Part shown: piece by piece, positions 55,103-64,000 of the stretch
Position numbering within the stretch: position 1 is the first letter of the stretch
Layout of the letters: each line of letters starts with the position of its first letter
Source: Arion vulgaris
Lineage: Eukaryota; Mollusca; Gastropoda; Stylommatophora; Arionidae
Assembly (NCBI GenBank): GCA_020796225.1
Contig: CM036758.1
Span: 63,953,774 to 64,017,773, forward strand
Length of the DNA stretch: 64,000 nt
Direction of reading: 5' to 3'
The notes under the pieces: model-generated
What the model saw: only the letters and a program-made list of their open reading frames with translations
Database searches by the model: none
What the model was told of the DNA's origin: nothing
Position numbers and translations under genes: made by a program

Positions 55103-55261
55103 CAGTGGTGGCTTGTGCTCATTTTGTTGTGTAGGTCTGATACAAACTTTCGGAAAAATCATGGTTTTGGGTTAGGTTATATTTAATTTATGAAAAATAA
55201 ATTTTACACTTTATTTTGGTGGGGCCCGGCATCACTGGCCCTTAATGACGAGCCGACACTG
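55103..55261 (-). mobile_element. hAT-type MITE, subfamily 1, perfect 8-bp TSD
   Basis: CAATTAGC is duplicated exactly at 55095-55102 and 55262-55269. Ends CAGTGGTGGCTTGT and ACGAGCCGACACTG. Inverted orientation (GGGGCCCGGCATCACTGG at right). Confidence 0.92.
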
Positions 55262-55274
55262 CAATTAGCCTTAA

Positions 55275-55389
55275 TTGGATACCAGGAATAAAATGGGAAG
55301 TAAAGGCGGCCGGCGTGATGTTGACAATATCAACCATTGTGCGCCGACGGTCAATGAAAAATATGAGCCTAACACCGTATTGTCCTATA
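55275..55389 (+). mobile_element. SINE2 3' half, truncated
   Basis: GGCGGCCGGCGTGATG, GCGCCGACGGTCAATGAAAA and ACACCGTATTGTCCTATAT, ending abruptly at LINE-B sequence before the hairpin is complete. Confidence 0.75.
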
Positions 55390-55780
55390 TCATCATCAAG
55401 TAGCTTGTCTCTTCCGGAACCTGGTTCACATGACAGCAGTCCTGAAAAATGCTCTATTCTGTGCAAGATGACCGGCGTCAGCAGTACTCATTCTCAGCTC
55501 GTCAATGACATCTTGCACCCATCGTATTAAAGGTCTTCTTCTCATTCTTCTTCCAGACACAGTTCCCTCCAAAATTATCTTCTCTAGGCACTCATGTTGT
55601 TTGATGTTCTGAAATATTTAATTTTCCTTAATGTTATGCTCTTTAATAGCCAACTCTAATATCAAGCTGTTGCATAACAGAAGCATTTGTTCTTTTCTCT
55701 GTCCATGATATTTTTGATACTCTTCTGTAACATTTCCATTCAAAGGCACTGATGATCACCGCCGCTTTGTCAATGGTCCA
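55390..55780 (-). pseudogene. LINE-B 3' end
   Basis: Plus-strand CATCATCAAGTAGCTTGTC, GTCAATGACATCTTGCACCC, TTTAATAGCCAACTCTAATA and TCTTTTCTCTGTCCATGATA: the inverse of 14890-15225, about 390 bases, with frameshifts. Confidence 0.8.
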
Positions 55781-55799
55781 TGTCTCACAATCATATGTT

Positions 55800-55955
55800 G
55801 CCAGGCCCTTAAAAGCTTGATGCCCTGTATGATCATTGGCCTCCTTGTCTCAGGAGACAATAGATATTGCGTCACGTAGTACGTTCTTCGCTGAATCACA
55901 ACGTTTCTTGTGGCTTTAATGCCCTATTCTACTCCGTGACGCATGCCTGGGCGAT
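55800..55955 (-). pseudogene. LINE-H 3' end
   Basis: Minus reading RIGH, a stop, SHKKRCDSAKNVLRDAISIVS, the end of a C-terminal zinc-finger-like motif (C..C...C.SRIG...H...C) found at the end of some non-LTR ORFs. Matches 62060-62165. Confidence 0.7.
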
Positions 55956-55959
55956 TTTT

Positions 55960-56625
55960 ATGGAGTAGCTGAGTTGCCCAAGCGTCAACTACCCTTCTCG
56001 ACCTTGCTGATAGAATCCAGAGGAGTGCAAGCACAACATCTGGTATCAGTTCGGTTGCAGAAGCTGCTGTTAGGACATCACTTGATGCATGTCCGTCTTA
56101 GGAACTCCGTTCCGGATTTTCTGTTTGGGTTTACTCCCATAGCCTTTGCTTCTCCCAAGGCTCCCACAAGGCAGTGGGGCTATTTTCCCATAGCTGGGGT
56201 CTGGATCTTGGGTATCAGGGTAAATCCACTGATATCACAAGTCTGGGACGCCAGGCCTCCGCCGAGATTTTTGTCAGGTTAACTCCCCAAGGACAAAACA
56301 AAACACAAACAAACAAACAAACAAAATGTTGTTAAATCCTGACCTAGGGGAGTCCATCTCCCTAGGCGAGCCATTGCCCGTTGGTCTTTGACCTCACGGT
56401 TAAAGTTTCCCGGTCTACACCGCTGGAAGGTGGGGTTGACTTGTGTGTTCTGAGGGTCATCAGCAGGCTACTAATTTCACTTTTCGCCCCTCCTAAGAGA
56501 GACTTGCCGATCCCAACCCTGCCAGTGCAGGGCTAGGCTCAGGACACACCTTGTAGACCAATGACCTATATACCACGTGGTATAACAAGGGTCCCTTTAC
56601 TTTTACTTACTTAATTTATCAGGAC
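55960..56625 (+). mobile_element. SINE6: long interspersed repeat with SINE2-type 3' end
   Basis: Body with CCTTCTCGACCTTGCTGATAG, ATCCAGAGGAGTGCAAGCAC, CCTCCGCCGAGATTTTTGTC and GTCTACACCGCTGGAAGG. It ends GACCTATATACCACGTGGTA, then CCCTTTACTTTTACTTACTT. The hairpin and tail match SINE2, so both use, or derive from, the same LINE 3' end. It may itself be the 3' UTR of that LINE. No RT frame seen. Confidence 0.65.
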
Positions 56626-56638
56626 AATAGAAAAGGAT

Positions 56639-56897
56639 CGCCGGAGTGGTTACCGAGGCCACATTTGAGGGTGTAAAGAATAGAACCACTGTTACCTACC
56701 ATGAATGTCGTAAGAGACGACTAAGGAGGTTTGACTGAAATCGGATGCACGTGTCCTAAACGTGTAGAACTCTATGCGTTTAGGGGCTTACCAAACGAAT
56801 GTGCATCGTATACACGTTCTTGGCAAAGATCAAACATATCGCAAAGAGTGATTAAATTAAAATTGATCGTAAAGAACGAACGCAAAGAAGAAGAAGA
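56639..56897 (+). mobile_element. SINE3 copy with 10-bp TSD
   Basis: AGAAAAGGAT is repeated exactly at 56629-56638 and 56898-56907. Body: GTGGTTACCGAGGCCACATT, ATGTCGTAAGAGACGACTAAG, CACGTTCTTGGCAAAGATC and a (GAA)n tail. It landed just after the tail of SINE6. Confidence 0.87.
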
Positions 56898-56924
56898 AGA
56901 AAAGGATAAGCTCAACTCTTCAGA

Positions 56925-57285
56925 GAATCATCATCATCATGTGCCGTGTCAGTTGGCGTAGACAATCATGGATCTCCACAAATCCATGTCTCTGGTGTTT
57001 GCTATCATCTCAGATGCTGATACTCTTCCGTGCCATGAAGTCAGGCTATCCAAAATTTTCTCTCTCTGTCTTTCTCTGTCTCGTCTCCCTCGATTTTACG
57101 ACTGTCATAATGTGTTATAAACCTCCCCTTCACATTACATGTCTGAAAAATGATGATTACTTCTTTCTTATATTGATAATAAGCTTTCTCTGTGTCTTGG
57201 CCTCATTCAACACCTCCATATTTGTCATTTTAGAGGTCCATGAGATTCTTCATAACATAACAGTTGAATTATGACCAAATAACTG
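56925..57285 (-). pseudogene. LINE-D 3' end
   Basis: Minus reading: KIEGDETEKDREKI..., LDSLTSWHGRVSASEMIANT, RDMDLWRSMIVYAN, HGT and a GATGATGATGAT tail (ATCATCATCATCATGTG at 56928). The W.G...EM...RD...WR.M pattern is a non-LTR tail. Confidence 0.75.
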
Positions 57286-57640
57286 AACTATACTATATTT
57301 ATCAACTTATACATATTTACCTCCCATGAACTATACTATATTTATCAACCTATATATATTTATCTCAACTGAACTATACTATATTTATCAACCTATATAT
57401 ATTTATCTCAACTGAACTATACTATATTTATCAACCTATATATATTTATCTCAATTGAACTATATTTATCTCTACTGAAGTATGTTTATCTCAACTGAAC
57501 TATATTTATCTCCACTGAAGTATACTGTATATATCAACTGAAGTATATTTATCTCAACTGAACTATACTGTATTTATCAACTTATATATATTTATTTCAA
57601 CTGAAGTATATTTATCTCAACTGAATTATATTTATCAACT
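57270..57640. repeat. AT-rich tandem arrays (CTGAACTATA/TATTTATCTCAA), copy 1
   Basis: A 44-49-bp unit (ACTATACTATATTTATCAACC plus TATATATATTTATCTCA) changes to a 22-bp unit (TATTTATCTCAACTGAAGTA). The unit composition differs from duplication copy 2. Confidence 0.88.
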
Positions 57641-57794
57641 TACATGTTTTCTAACTTGAGAATAATTATAAAGATGAATTAAAACTTTCTACAAAAATTA
57701 CTGTCATAAAATTTGCATAGGGCCTTGTCGGAGCTAATGTGTTCATGCACCACCACTAAGATAATTTTGTGTAGAAAGATATAAATACACAACG

Positions 57795-57915
57795 TTGGGA
57801 TCCTCGCCGGTGCTGCGGAGTTCGTGCACTGCAGCTGAGATCTTTCTGTGTAAGAAGAGAACGGAGCACACATGGTTACTCACCGAAGTGCAATGATGAT
57901 GGTCGTATCACTCAA
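57795..57915 (+). mobile_element. SINE8 copy
   Basis: GATCCTCGCCGGTGCTGCGG, AGTTCGTGCACTGCAGCTGA and GTTACTCACCGAAGTGCAAT. Confidence 0.72.
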
Positions 57916-57953
57916 TAACACAGATGTTTACACGTCTCTTTCTCTTTCTCTCT

Positions 57954-58230
57954 CTAACCTGCAACGCCCTTGGCGCTTATGGCAGCAATAAATGCACACC
58001 ATTCTTTTCTGTTTTTACCATCCTTTGTATTATATTCCAGCTGGGACTCATTTCTTTCAGTTCGTGTTCTACTGTTCTCCTCCAGGTCGTTTTGGAGTCT
58101 TCCCTGTGTTAATTTACACTCTAGTGTCCATCTCATTGCAGCTTTAATGACAGGGTTAGACACCGTATCGCTAACTGAAACTTAAAAAAATGGCTACTGA
58201 ATTACCATTATAACATTCCTGTGAGATCCA
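57954..58230 (-). pseudogene. LINE-A 3' region
   Basis: Minus: AAMRWTLECKLTQGRLQNDL, EENSRTRTERNESQLEYN and KEWCAFIAAISAKGVAG, homologous to 12090-12290. It is preceded on the minus strand by GGTAATTCAGTAGCCATT, also present at 12306. Confidence 0.78.
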
Positions 58231-58295
58231 TAAAGAAATGACAGCAAAATGTAAAATGAATAGTGTTTTCGTGACAGTTAATAGTTTCCATGCGT

Positions 58296-58520
58296 AACAC
58301 ATGTTCTTCTTCTTCTTCTCGATCGTTCTTTTGGTCATTTTATCATTCCTATTGTGATATATAAACAGCCACACCAAGACCGGGTGTGATAAGTTAACAT
58401 CTTCAGTACCATTTGGAGCTTTGGTGCTTGTCCTTCTGCGATTTGTCTGATTTCAACCAGCGTTTACTGGGTTCGCTCTCCGTAAGTCTTTGGCTGTCCT
58501 TAGCCTACGGATGTTCGATT
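58296..58520 (-). mobile_element. SINE5 copy
   Basis: Plus: CTTCTTCTTCTTCTCGATCG (tail), TTGTGATATATAAACAGCC, CAGTACCATTTGGAGCTTTG and GGGTTCGCTCTCCGTAAGTC. Confidence 0.7.
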
Positions 58521-58714
58521 TCCCTTCAGCGTCAGTTGTGGATGATGGTGTTGACGCTTCCCTGCTGACTCTGTGTGAACAGTTCTTTGGTAACGATAGT
58601 TCTTGACAAGAACGCGAGTAATATCACTTGTAGAAAAGTTGTATGAAAGATGGAAAACTATATGTTTACGCGAATTATATATATATATATATATATATAT
58701 ACTGTCAGCGATGT
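58521..58714. other. Spacer with (TA)n
   Basis: (TA)n at about 58674-58700, shorter in the duplicate (61725-61738). Otherwise nothing recognised. Confidence 0.5.
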
Positions 58715-58907
58715 CTGAGATGGCTGGGACAGTGAGCGATGATAGAATCCCAAAGAACATTCTATATGGTTAACTCGCATCTGGTGCTAGATAGCATGGG
58801 CGCCCATTATTACGCTTCATTGACACCTGCAAACGTGATCTAACTCCCTGCGGCTTTGACAAAGAATACTGGGAGCGGCTGGACAAAGACAGGCAAGCAA
58901 GGCGAGT
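58715..58907 (+). pseudogene. LINE-H fragment
   Basis: SEMAGTVSDDRIPKNILYG, then RFIDTCKRDLTPCGFDKEYW and ERLDKDRQARR, the conserved 'RIPK..LYGEL ... CKRDL ... W' stretch before the C-terminal finger. Cut at the duplication junction. Confidence 0.78.
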
Positions 58908-58984
58908 ACGTAGTACGTTCTGCGCTGAATCACAACGTTTCTTGTGGCTTTAATGCCCTATTCTACTCCGTGACGCATGTCTGG

Positions 58985-59650
58985 GCGATTTTTTTATGGA
59001 GTAGCTGAGTTGCCCAAGCGTCAACTACCCCTTCTCGACCTCGCTGATAGAATCCAGAGGAGTGCAAGCACAACATCTGGTATCAGTTCGGTTGCAGAAG
59101 CTGCTGTTAGGACATCACTTGATGCATGTCCGTCTTAGGAACTCCGTTCCGGATTTTCTGTTTGGGTTTACTCCCATAGCCTTTGCTTCTCCCAAGGCTC
59201 CCACAAGGCAGTGGGGCTATTTTCCCATAGCTGGGGTCTGGATCTTGGGTATCAGGGTAAATCCACTGATATCACAAGTCTGGGACGCCAGGCCTCCGCC
59301 GAGATTTTTGTCAGGTTAACTCCCCAAGGACAAACAAAACACAAACAAACAAACAAACAAAATGTTTTTAAATCCTGACCTAGGGAGTCCATCTCCTAGG
59401 CGAGCCATTGCCCCGTTGGTCTTTGACCTCACGGTTAAAGTTTCCCGGTCTACACCGCTGGAAGGTGGGGTTGACTTGTGTGTTCTGAGGGTCATCAGCA
59501 GGCTACTAATTTCACTTTTCGCCCTCCTAAGAGACTTGCCGATCCCAACCCTGCCAGTGCAGGGCTAGGCTCAGGACACACCTTGTAGACCAATGACCTA
59601 TATACCACGTGGTATAACAAGGGTCCCTTTACTTTTACTTACTTAATTTA
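58985..59650 (+). mobile_element. SINE6 in duplication copy 2
   Basis: Paralogue of 55960-56625. Same 3' hairpin (TATACCACGTGGTATA) at about 59600-59615. Confidence 0.65.
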
Positions 59651-59670
59651 TCAGGACAATAGAAAAGGAT

Positions 59671-59928
59671 CGCCGGAGTGGTTACCGAGGCCCACATTTG
59701 GGGTGTAAAGAATAGAACCACTGTTACCTACCATGAATGTCGTAAGAGACGACTAAGGAGGTTTGACTGAAATCGGATGCACGTGTCCTAAACGTGTAGA
59801 ACTCTATGCGTTTAGGGGCTTACCAAACGAATGTGCATCGTATACACGTTCTTGGCAAAGATCAAACATATCGCAAAAGTGATTAAATTAAAATTGATCG
59901 TAAAGAACGAACGCAAAGAAGAAGAAGA
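59671..59928 (+). mobile_element. SINE3 in duplication copy 2
   Basis: AGAAAAGGAT at 59661-59670 and 59929-59938. Paralogue of 56639-56897. Confidence 0.87.
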
Positions 59929-59954
59929 AGAAAAGGATAAGCTCAACTCTTCAG

Positions 59955-60315
59955 AGAATCATCATCATCATGTGCCGTGTCAGTTGGCGTAGACAATCAT
60001 GGATCTCCACAAATCCATGTCTCTGGTGTTTGCTATCATCTCAGATGATGATACTCTTCCGTGCCATGAAGTCAGGCTATCCAAAATTTTCTCTCTCTGT
60101 CTTTCTCTGTCTCGTCTCCCTCGATTTTACCGATTGTCATAATGTGTTATAAACCTCCCCTTCACATTACATGTCTGAAAAATGATGATTACTTCTTTCT
60201 TATATTGATAATAAGCTTTCTCTGTGTCTTGGCCTCATTCAACACCTCCATATTTGTCATTTTAGAGGTCCATGAGATTCTTCATAACATAACAGTTGAA
60301 TTATGACCAAATAAC
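59955..60315 (-). pseudogene. LINE-D 3' end in duplication copy 2
   Basis: Paralogue of 56925-57285, with a one-base insertion at about 60129 (TTTTACCGATTG). Confidence 0.75.
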
Positions 60316-60690
60316 TGAACTATACTATATTTATCAACTTATACATATTTACCTCCCATGAACTATACTATATTTATTAACCTATATATATTTATCTCAA
60401 CTGAAGTATATTTATCTCAACTGAAGTATATTTATCTCAACTGAAATATATTTATCTCAACTGAAATATATTTATCTCAACTGAAATATATTTATCTCAA
60501 CTGAAATATATTTATCTCAACTGAAGTATATTTATCTCAACTGAACTATATTTATCTCTACTGAAGTATGTTTATCTCAACTGAACTATATTTATCTCCA
60601 CTGAAGTATACTGTATATATCAACTGAAGTATTTTTATTTCAACTGAACTATATTTATCTGAACTGAATTATATTTATCAACTTACATGT
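60305..60690. repeat. AT-rich tandem arrays, copy 2
   Basis: Dominated by a 20-bp unit (CTGAAATATATTTATCTCAA), about eight times in a row, which is scarce in copy 1. Confidence 0.9.
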
Positions 60691-60839
60691 TTTTCTAACT
60701 TGAGAATAATTATAAAGATGAATTAAAACTTTCTACAAAAATTACTGTCATAAAATTTGCATAGGGCCTTGTCGGAGCTAATGTGTTCGTGCACCACCAC
60801 TAAGATAATTTTGTGTAGAAAGATATAAATACACAAACG

Positions 60840-60962
60840 GTTGGGGATCCTCGCCGGTGCTGCGGAGTTCGTGCACTGCAGCTGAGATCTTTCTGTGTAA
60901 GAAGAGAACGGAGCACACATGGTTACTCACCGAAGTGCAATGATGATGGTCATATCACTCAA
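60840..60962 (+). mobile_element. SINE8 in duplication copy 2
   Basis: Paralogue of 57795-57915. Confidence 0.72.
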
Positions 60963-61004
60963 TAACACAGACGGTTACACGTCTCTTTCTCTCTTTCTCT
61001 CTCT

Positions 61005-61290
61005 AACCTGCAACACCCGTGCGCTTAGTGCAGCGATAAATGCATACCATTCTTTTCTGTTTTTTACCATCCTTTGTATTATATTCCAGCTGCGACTCAT
61101 TTCTTTCAGTTCGTGTTCTACTGTTCTCCTCCAGGTCGTTTTGGAGTCTTCCCTGTGTTAATTTACACTCTAGTGTCCATCTCATTGCAGCTTTAATGAC
61201 AGGGTTAGACCGTATCGCTAACTGAAACTTTAAAAAATGGCTACTGAATTACTATTATAACATTCCTGTGAGATCCATAAAGAAATGACA
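61005..61290 (-). pseudogene. LINE-A 3' region in duplication copy 2
   Basis: Paralogue of 57954-58230. AAISAKGVAG has become a frameshifted CTKRTGVAG. Confidence 0.78.
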
Positions 61291-61344
61291 GCAAAATGTA
61301 AAATGAATAGTGTTTTCGTGACAGTTAATAGTTTCCATGCGTAA

Positions 61345-61572
61345 CACATGTTCTTCTTCTTCTTCTCGATCGTTCTTTTTGGCCATTTTTATCATTCTTA
61401 TTGTGATATATAAACAGCCACACCAAGACCGGGTGTGATAAGTTAACATCTTCAGTACCATTTGGAGCTTTGGTGCTTGTCCTTCTGCGATTTGTCTGAT
61501 TTCAACCAGCGTTTACTGGGTTCGCTCTCCGTAAGTCTTTGGCTGTCCTTAGCCTACGGATGTTCGATTCCT
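61345..61572 (-). mobile_element. SINE5 in duplication copy 2
   Basis: Paralogue of 58296-58520. Confidence 0.7.
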
Positions 61573-61739
61573 CTTCAGCGTCAGTTGTGGATGATGGTGT
61601 TGATGCTTCCCTGCTGACTCTGTGTGAATAGTTCTTTGGTAACGATAATTCTTAACAAGAACGCGAGTAATATCACTTGTAGAAAAGTTGTATGAAAGAT
61701 GGAAAACTATATGTTTACGCGAATTATATATATATATAC

Positions 61740-62165
61740 TGTCAGCGATGTCTGAGATGGCTGGGACAGTGAGCGATGATAGAATCCCAAAGAACATTCT
61801 ATATGGTTAACTCGCATCTGGTGCTAGATAGCATGGGCGCCCATTATTGCGCTTCATTGACACCTGCAAGCGTGATCTAACTTCATGCGGCATAGACAAA
61901 GACACTGGGGCGGCAGGCCTAAGACAGGCAAGCAGGCGAGCGGCAGTGGGGGACGGCTCAAAAGAAAAAGAAGAAAACAACATCACATGTGGAGACAAAG
62001 ATAGCACAGAGGGCAGAGAGAACATCCTATGTATCAGGTCCAGTCTTCAGTTTTACCTACAGCAACTGTGGCAAGGATTGTCACTCCAGAATAGGCCACA
62101 AGAAACGTTGTGATTCAGCGTAGAGCATACTACGCGACGCAAGACCTATTGTCTCCTGAGATAAA
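61740..62165 (+). pseudogene. LINE-H 3' portion with zinc-finger-like C terminus
   Basis: RIPKNILYG, RFIDTCKRDLTSCGIDKDT, a basic linker (RRAAVGDGSKEKEE), then after a frameshift YSNCGKDCHSRIGHKKRCDS and a stop. The C-x2-C-x3-C-x4-G-H...C pattern is the usual end of this non-LTR group. GLxSH has shrunk to GH, removing one ligand. Extends beyond duplication copy 2, so it is the more complete parent. Confidence 0.78.
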
Positions 62166-62199
62166 GAGGCTAATGAAATATATATATATATATAAAATT

Positions 62200-62720
62200 A
62201 AGTAGCTCAAGCGAAAGCAGTTTTTCTGAAAATGGAAAACACAAAATGTGTTAATTCACTACCAATGAAACTGTGGAAATGATTACTCCAATGCTATATT
62301 GAACCAATACTTATGTATGGCAGCTATCACGAACAATCAACAAACAATCAATAAGATCGTTGGAAGTCCCAGAGATATGGTTTTACAGAAGAATGCTGAA
62401 AAATTCCATGAACAAAACAAATGATGAGGTTTTAAAACAGAACTGCACACAAAAAAAACCTTATCAAAGGAATAAGAATCCGGCAATCAAGGTTCTTCTG
62501 ATATATAATGCGAAAATGAGATTTAGAGCATACTTTAACAACAGGTAAAATTCAGGTAAGGAGAGATAGTAGAAGACAGAGGGATAAGACGTTGGATGGC
62601 CTGACATAATGGTTCGACAAAAATCGACGTTAGAACTGATAACATGTACCAATGAGAGAGAGTTATGAAGAGACATGATCGCCTACGCCGGGAGGCATTA
62701 CACTTGATTGAATATATAAA
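62200..62720 (+). pseudogene. LINE-D 3' portion
   Basis: EVPEIWFYRRMLKNSMNKTN-type segment (family: W.YRRMLKI.W...TN), then VLKQN, GKIQVRRDSRRQRDK and ERE-x-WRDM-like text. Three frames contribute, so frameshifts are present. Ends GGAGGCATTACACTTGATTG. Confidence 0.7.
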
Positions 62721-63210
62721 GATATAACTGTCTGTGTATGTTTACGTTTGTGTATGTGTATTTGCGAATGAAAAAACCACTCTTATCATCATCATCATCA
62801 TTAATCATTAATCATTAATATGATGTCATACATCAACAACATAAACAACAACAACATCACAATCAGTTGGAAAACATTTATCAAAATGTAAACACTAAAC
62901 AGAATTAATGACCTTCACTGAACTTTGATCTAGTTAATGGATGTCATTTCAAACGCTACTTGACCTATTTAAATGTGAATCTAACATGAACTCCAGCGGA
63001 AAAATAGCTAGCAGGAGTTAAATAAATAATTGACTAAAGTAATTAAGATTTTTCATTTCATTTTTATAGAATTCTGAAAAAGGGATTTGTTATTTGTGAA
63101 GATGCATGAAGATCTCTCTCTCGATCTCTCTCTCTCTCTCTCTCTCGCGATCACCGCCCAGACCGATGTATAAGATCTCCCCATAAATTCCATTCATGTG
63201 GAAATCTGAT
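62721..63210. other. Spacer with (CATCAT) and (TC)n
   Basis: ATCATCATCATCATTAATC at about 62785 may be an inverse LINE tail. (TC)n lies at 63116-63147. No gene. Confidence 0.45.
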
Positions 63211-63214
63211 TCAT

Positions 63215-63472
63215 ACAGCCTTAGCATTGGTGTGTTTTACGTCGCATCTTCAGCACCATTTGGAGCTCTGGTGCTTATCCTTCGGGATACTTCAGCCAGA
63301 ATTTATTCGTTTCGCTCTCCGTTCTGTAGCCATCTTGTGTTTTTATGGTGTGGGGTAGCTAGCCCCACGCCCAACCTCCTCAGTCGCCTCTTACGACATG
63401 CGTGGCAGGTAACAGTGGTTCTATTCTTTACACCCAAATGTGGGCCCCGGTAACCACTCGGGCGTGTGAAGA
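63215..63472 (-). mobile_element. SINE5/SINE3 composite: full 5' module
   Basis: Minus: CACGCCCGAGTGGTTACCGG, GGCCCACATTTGGGTGTAAA, CATGTCGTAAGAGGCGACTG, GGAGGTTGGGCGTGGGGCTA and GCACCAGAGCTCCAAATGGT. It joins the SINE3 5' core to the SINE5 3' half, showing the two are variants of a modular family. Confidence 0.72.
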
Positions 63473-63594
63473 TATGAGATGAGACACTATCATATATATA
63501 TATACATAAGAATCAGTTGAATTTAGGTTGTATGTCTGTTCCCATTGTTTCATTTTGTAGAAGTCTGAACTAAAGATTTGTTATTTGTGTAGAT

Positions 63595-64000
63595 CAGCGT
63601 TTCCCAAAGTGGGCGGTACCGCCCCCCAGTGGGCGCTGAGGCGTTCTAGGGGCGTTAGGTGGGTTCAGAAGAATTTGGGGGGTATTCAGACGATTAGCGG
63701 TCGGTGGCTCTTAAAGAAGAAACTAATAATAAATATTTTTTAAAATTATTTTCGATTGAAAATTTAAAATTTGTTCCAATCATCTTATGCCCGTCTTACA
63801 CGATCCATTTTTCATCAATTTTCTATTTCATGCATATAATAATTTGAAAATTGACCATGTATTACAGAAATATATATCAATTTCTATGTCAAAAGAAGAT
63901 AGAGCATGTATATATGTAGGAGGGCGTTGGCAAACTGTTATAATGTGGAGGGCGTTACAAAGTTTAATTTGCAAAGTGGGCTGTTGGAGGGCGTTAAAGT
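63595..64000 (+). mobile_element. hAT-like element, GGGCGGTACCGCCC family, cut by window end
   Basis: Starts CAGCGTTTCCCAAAGTGGGC, GGTACCGCCCCCCAGTGGGC and CGATCCATTTTTCATCAA, with right-end sequence (GGAGGGCGTTGGCAAACTG) reached by 63935. The right TIR is outside the window or just missing. Parallels 36133-36510. Confidence 0.82.

Larger units (their letters stand above)
55886..58907 (+). repeat. 3.03-kb tandem duplication, copy 1
   Basis: GAATCACAACGTTTCTTGTGG at 55893 recurs at 58927 (offset 3034), and the two copies run in parallel to the LINE-H fragment at their right ends. The junction is at about 58906-58908. Confidence 0.93.
58908..61935 (+). repeat. 3.03-kb tandem duplication, copy 2
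   Basis: Contains SINE6, SINE3, LINE-D, AT arrays, SINE8, LINE-A, SINE5 and LINE-H in the same order as copy 1. Confidence 0.93.

Noticed and set aside
55974..56282. 102-codon frame repeated at 59062-59319
   Set aside because: Lies inside the SINE6 repeat. It is conserved only because the region is duplicated, and it shows no domain.

Overview
This window looks like repeat-dense, intergenic or intronic DNA from an invertebrate animal. It has AT-rich spacers, tRNA-derived SINEs with clean target-site duplications (TSDs), many 5'-truncated non-LTR retrotransposon (LINE) 3' ends, hAT-type MITEs with 8-bp TSDs, and long mini- and microsatellites. Several SINEs carry a GTCGTAAGAGGCG-type core of the kind I associate with mollusc SINEs, so a mollusc or other lophotrochozoan is my best guess (low confidence). 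There is no bacterial gene, operon, CRISPR array or intact transposase. The only sequence that looks like a host coding exon is a short signal-peptide exon at 17803-17892, which ends in a perfect splice donor.

Layout. 1-4580 is a pentanucleotide satellite: CATCA arrays flanking a CATCG array that decays into CpG-rich sequence. 4581-9600 holds a three-level SINE/SINE/LINE nest, two hAT MITEs and SINE1. 9631-12976 holds a (GAT/GGT) array, a 12-bp minisatellite open in both directions, LINE fragments and 17-bp and 22-bp arrays. 13000-16100 holds LINE debris and a TA-flanked MITE. 16186-17325 is a (GAT)n block. 17803 is the candidate exon. 18826-23375 holds LINE-E and LINE-B copies (one nested), a 16/19-bp array that grew out of LINE-B, an 11-bp array and a 78-bp satellite. 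24939-27225 is a 59-bp satellite. 27225-38970 is a mosaic of SINEs, MITEs and LINE ends. 38991-39945 is a polypyrimidine block.

39950-54680 is a segmental duplication: two near-identical copies, each containing a hAT MITE, a short tandem array, a TAGACAG-type array, LINE-C, a 45-bp satellite (about 81 and 39 units) and a TG-rich block. 55886-61935 is a second, tandem duplication with a unit of about 3.03 kb, bounded by LINE-H fragments. 61740-64000 holds LINE-H, LINE-D, SINE5 and a hAT-like element cut by the window edge.

Nothing here works together as a pathway. What the sequence preserves is a dated history of insertions: several elements have exact TSDs, and two have an empty-site counterpart elsewhere in the window. 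Family labels (SINE1-8, LINE-A to LINE-H) are local to this annotation and are not database names. Boundaries of degenerate fragments are approximate (about 20-50 bases) unless a TSD is quoted.
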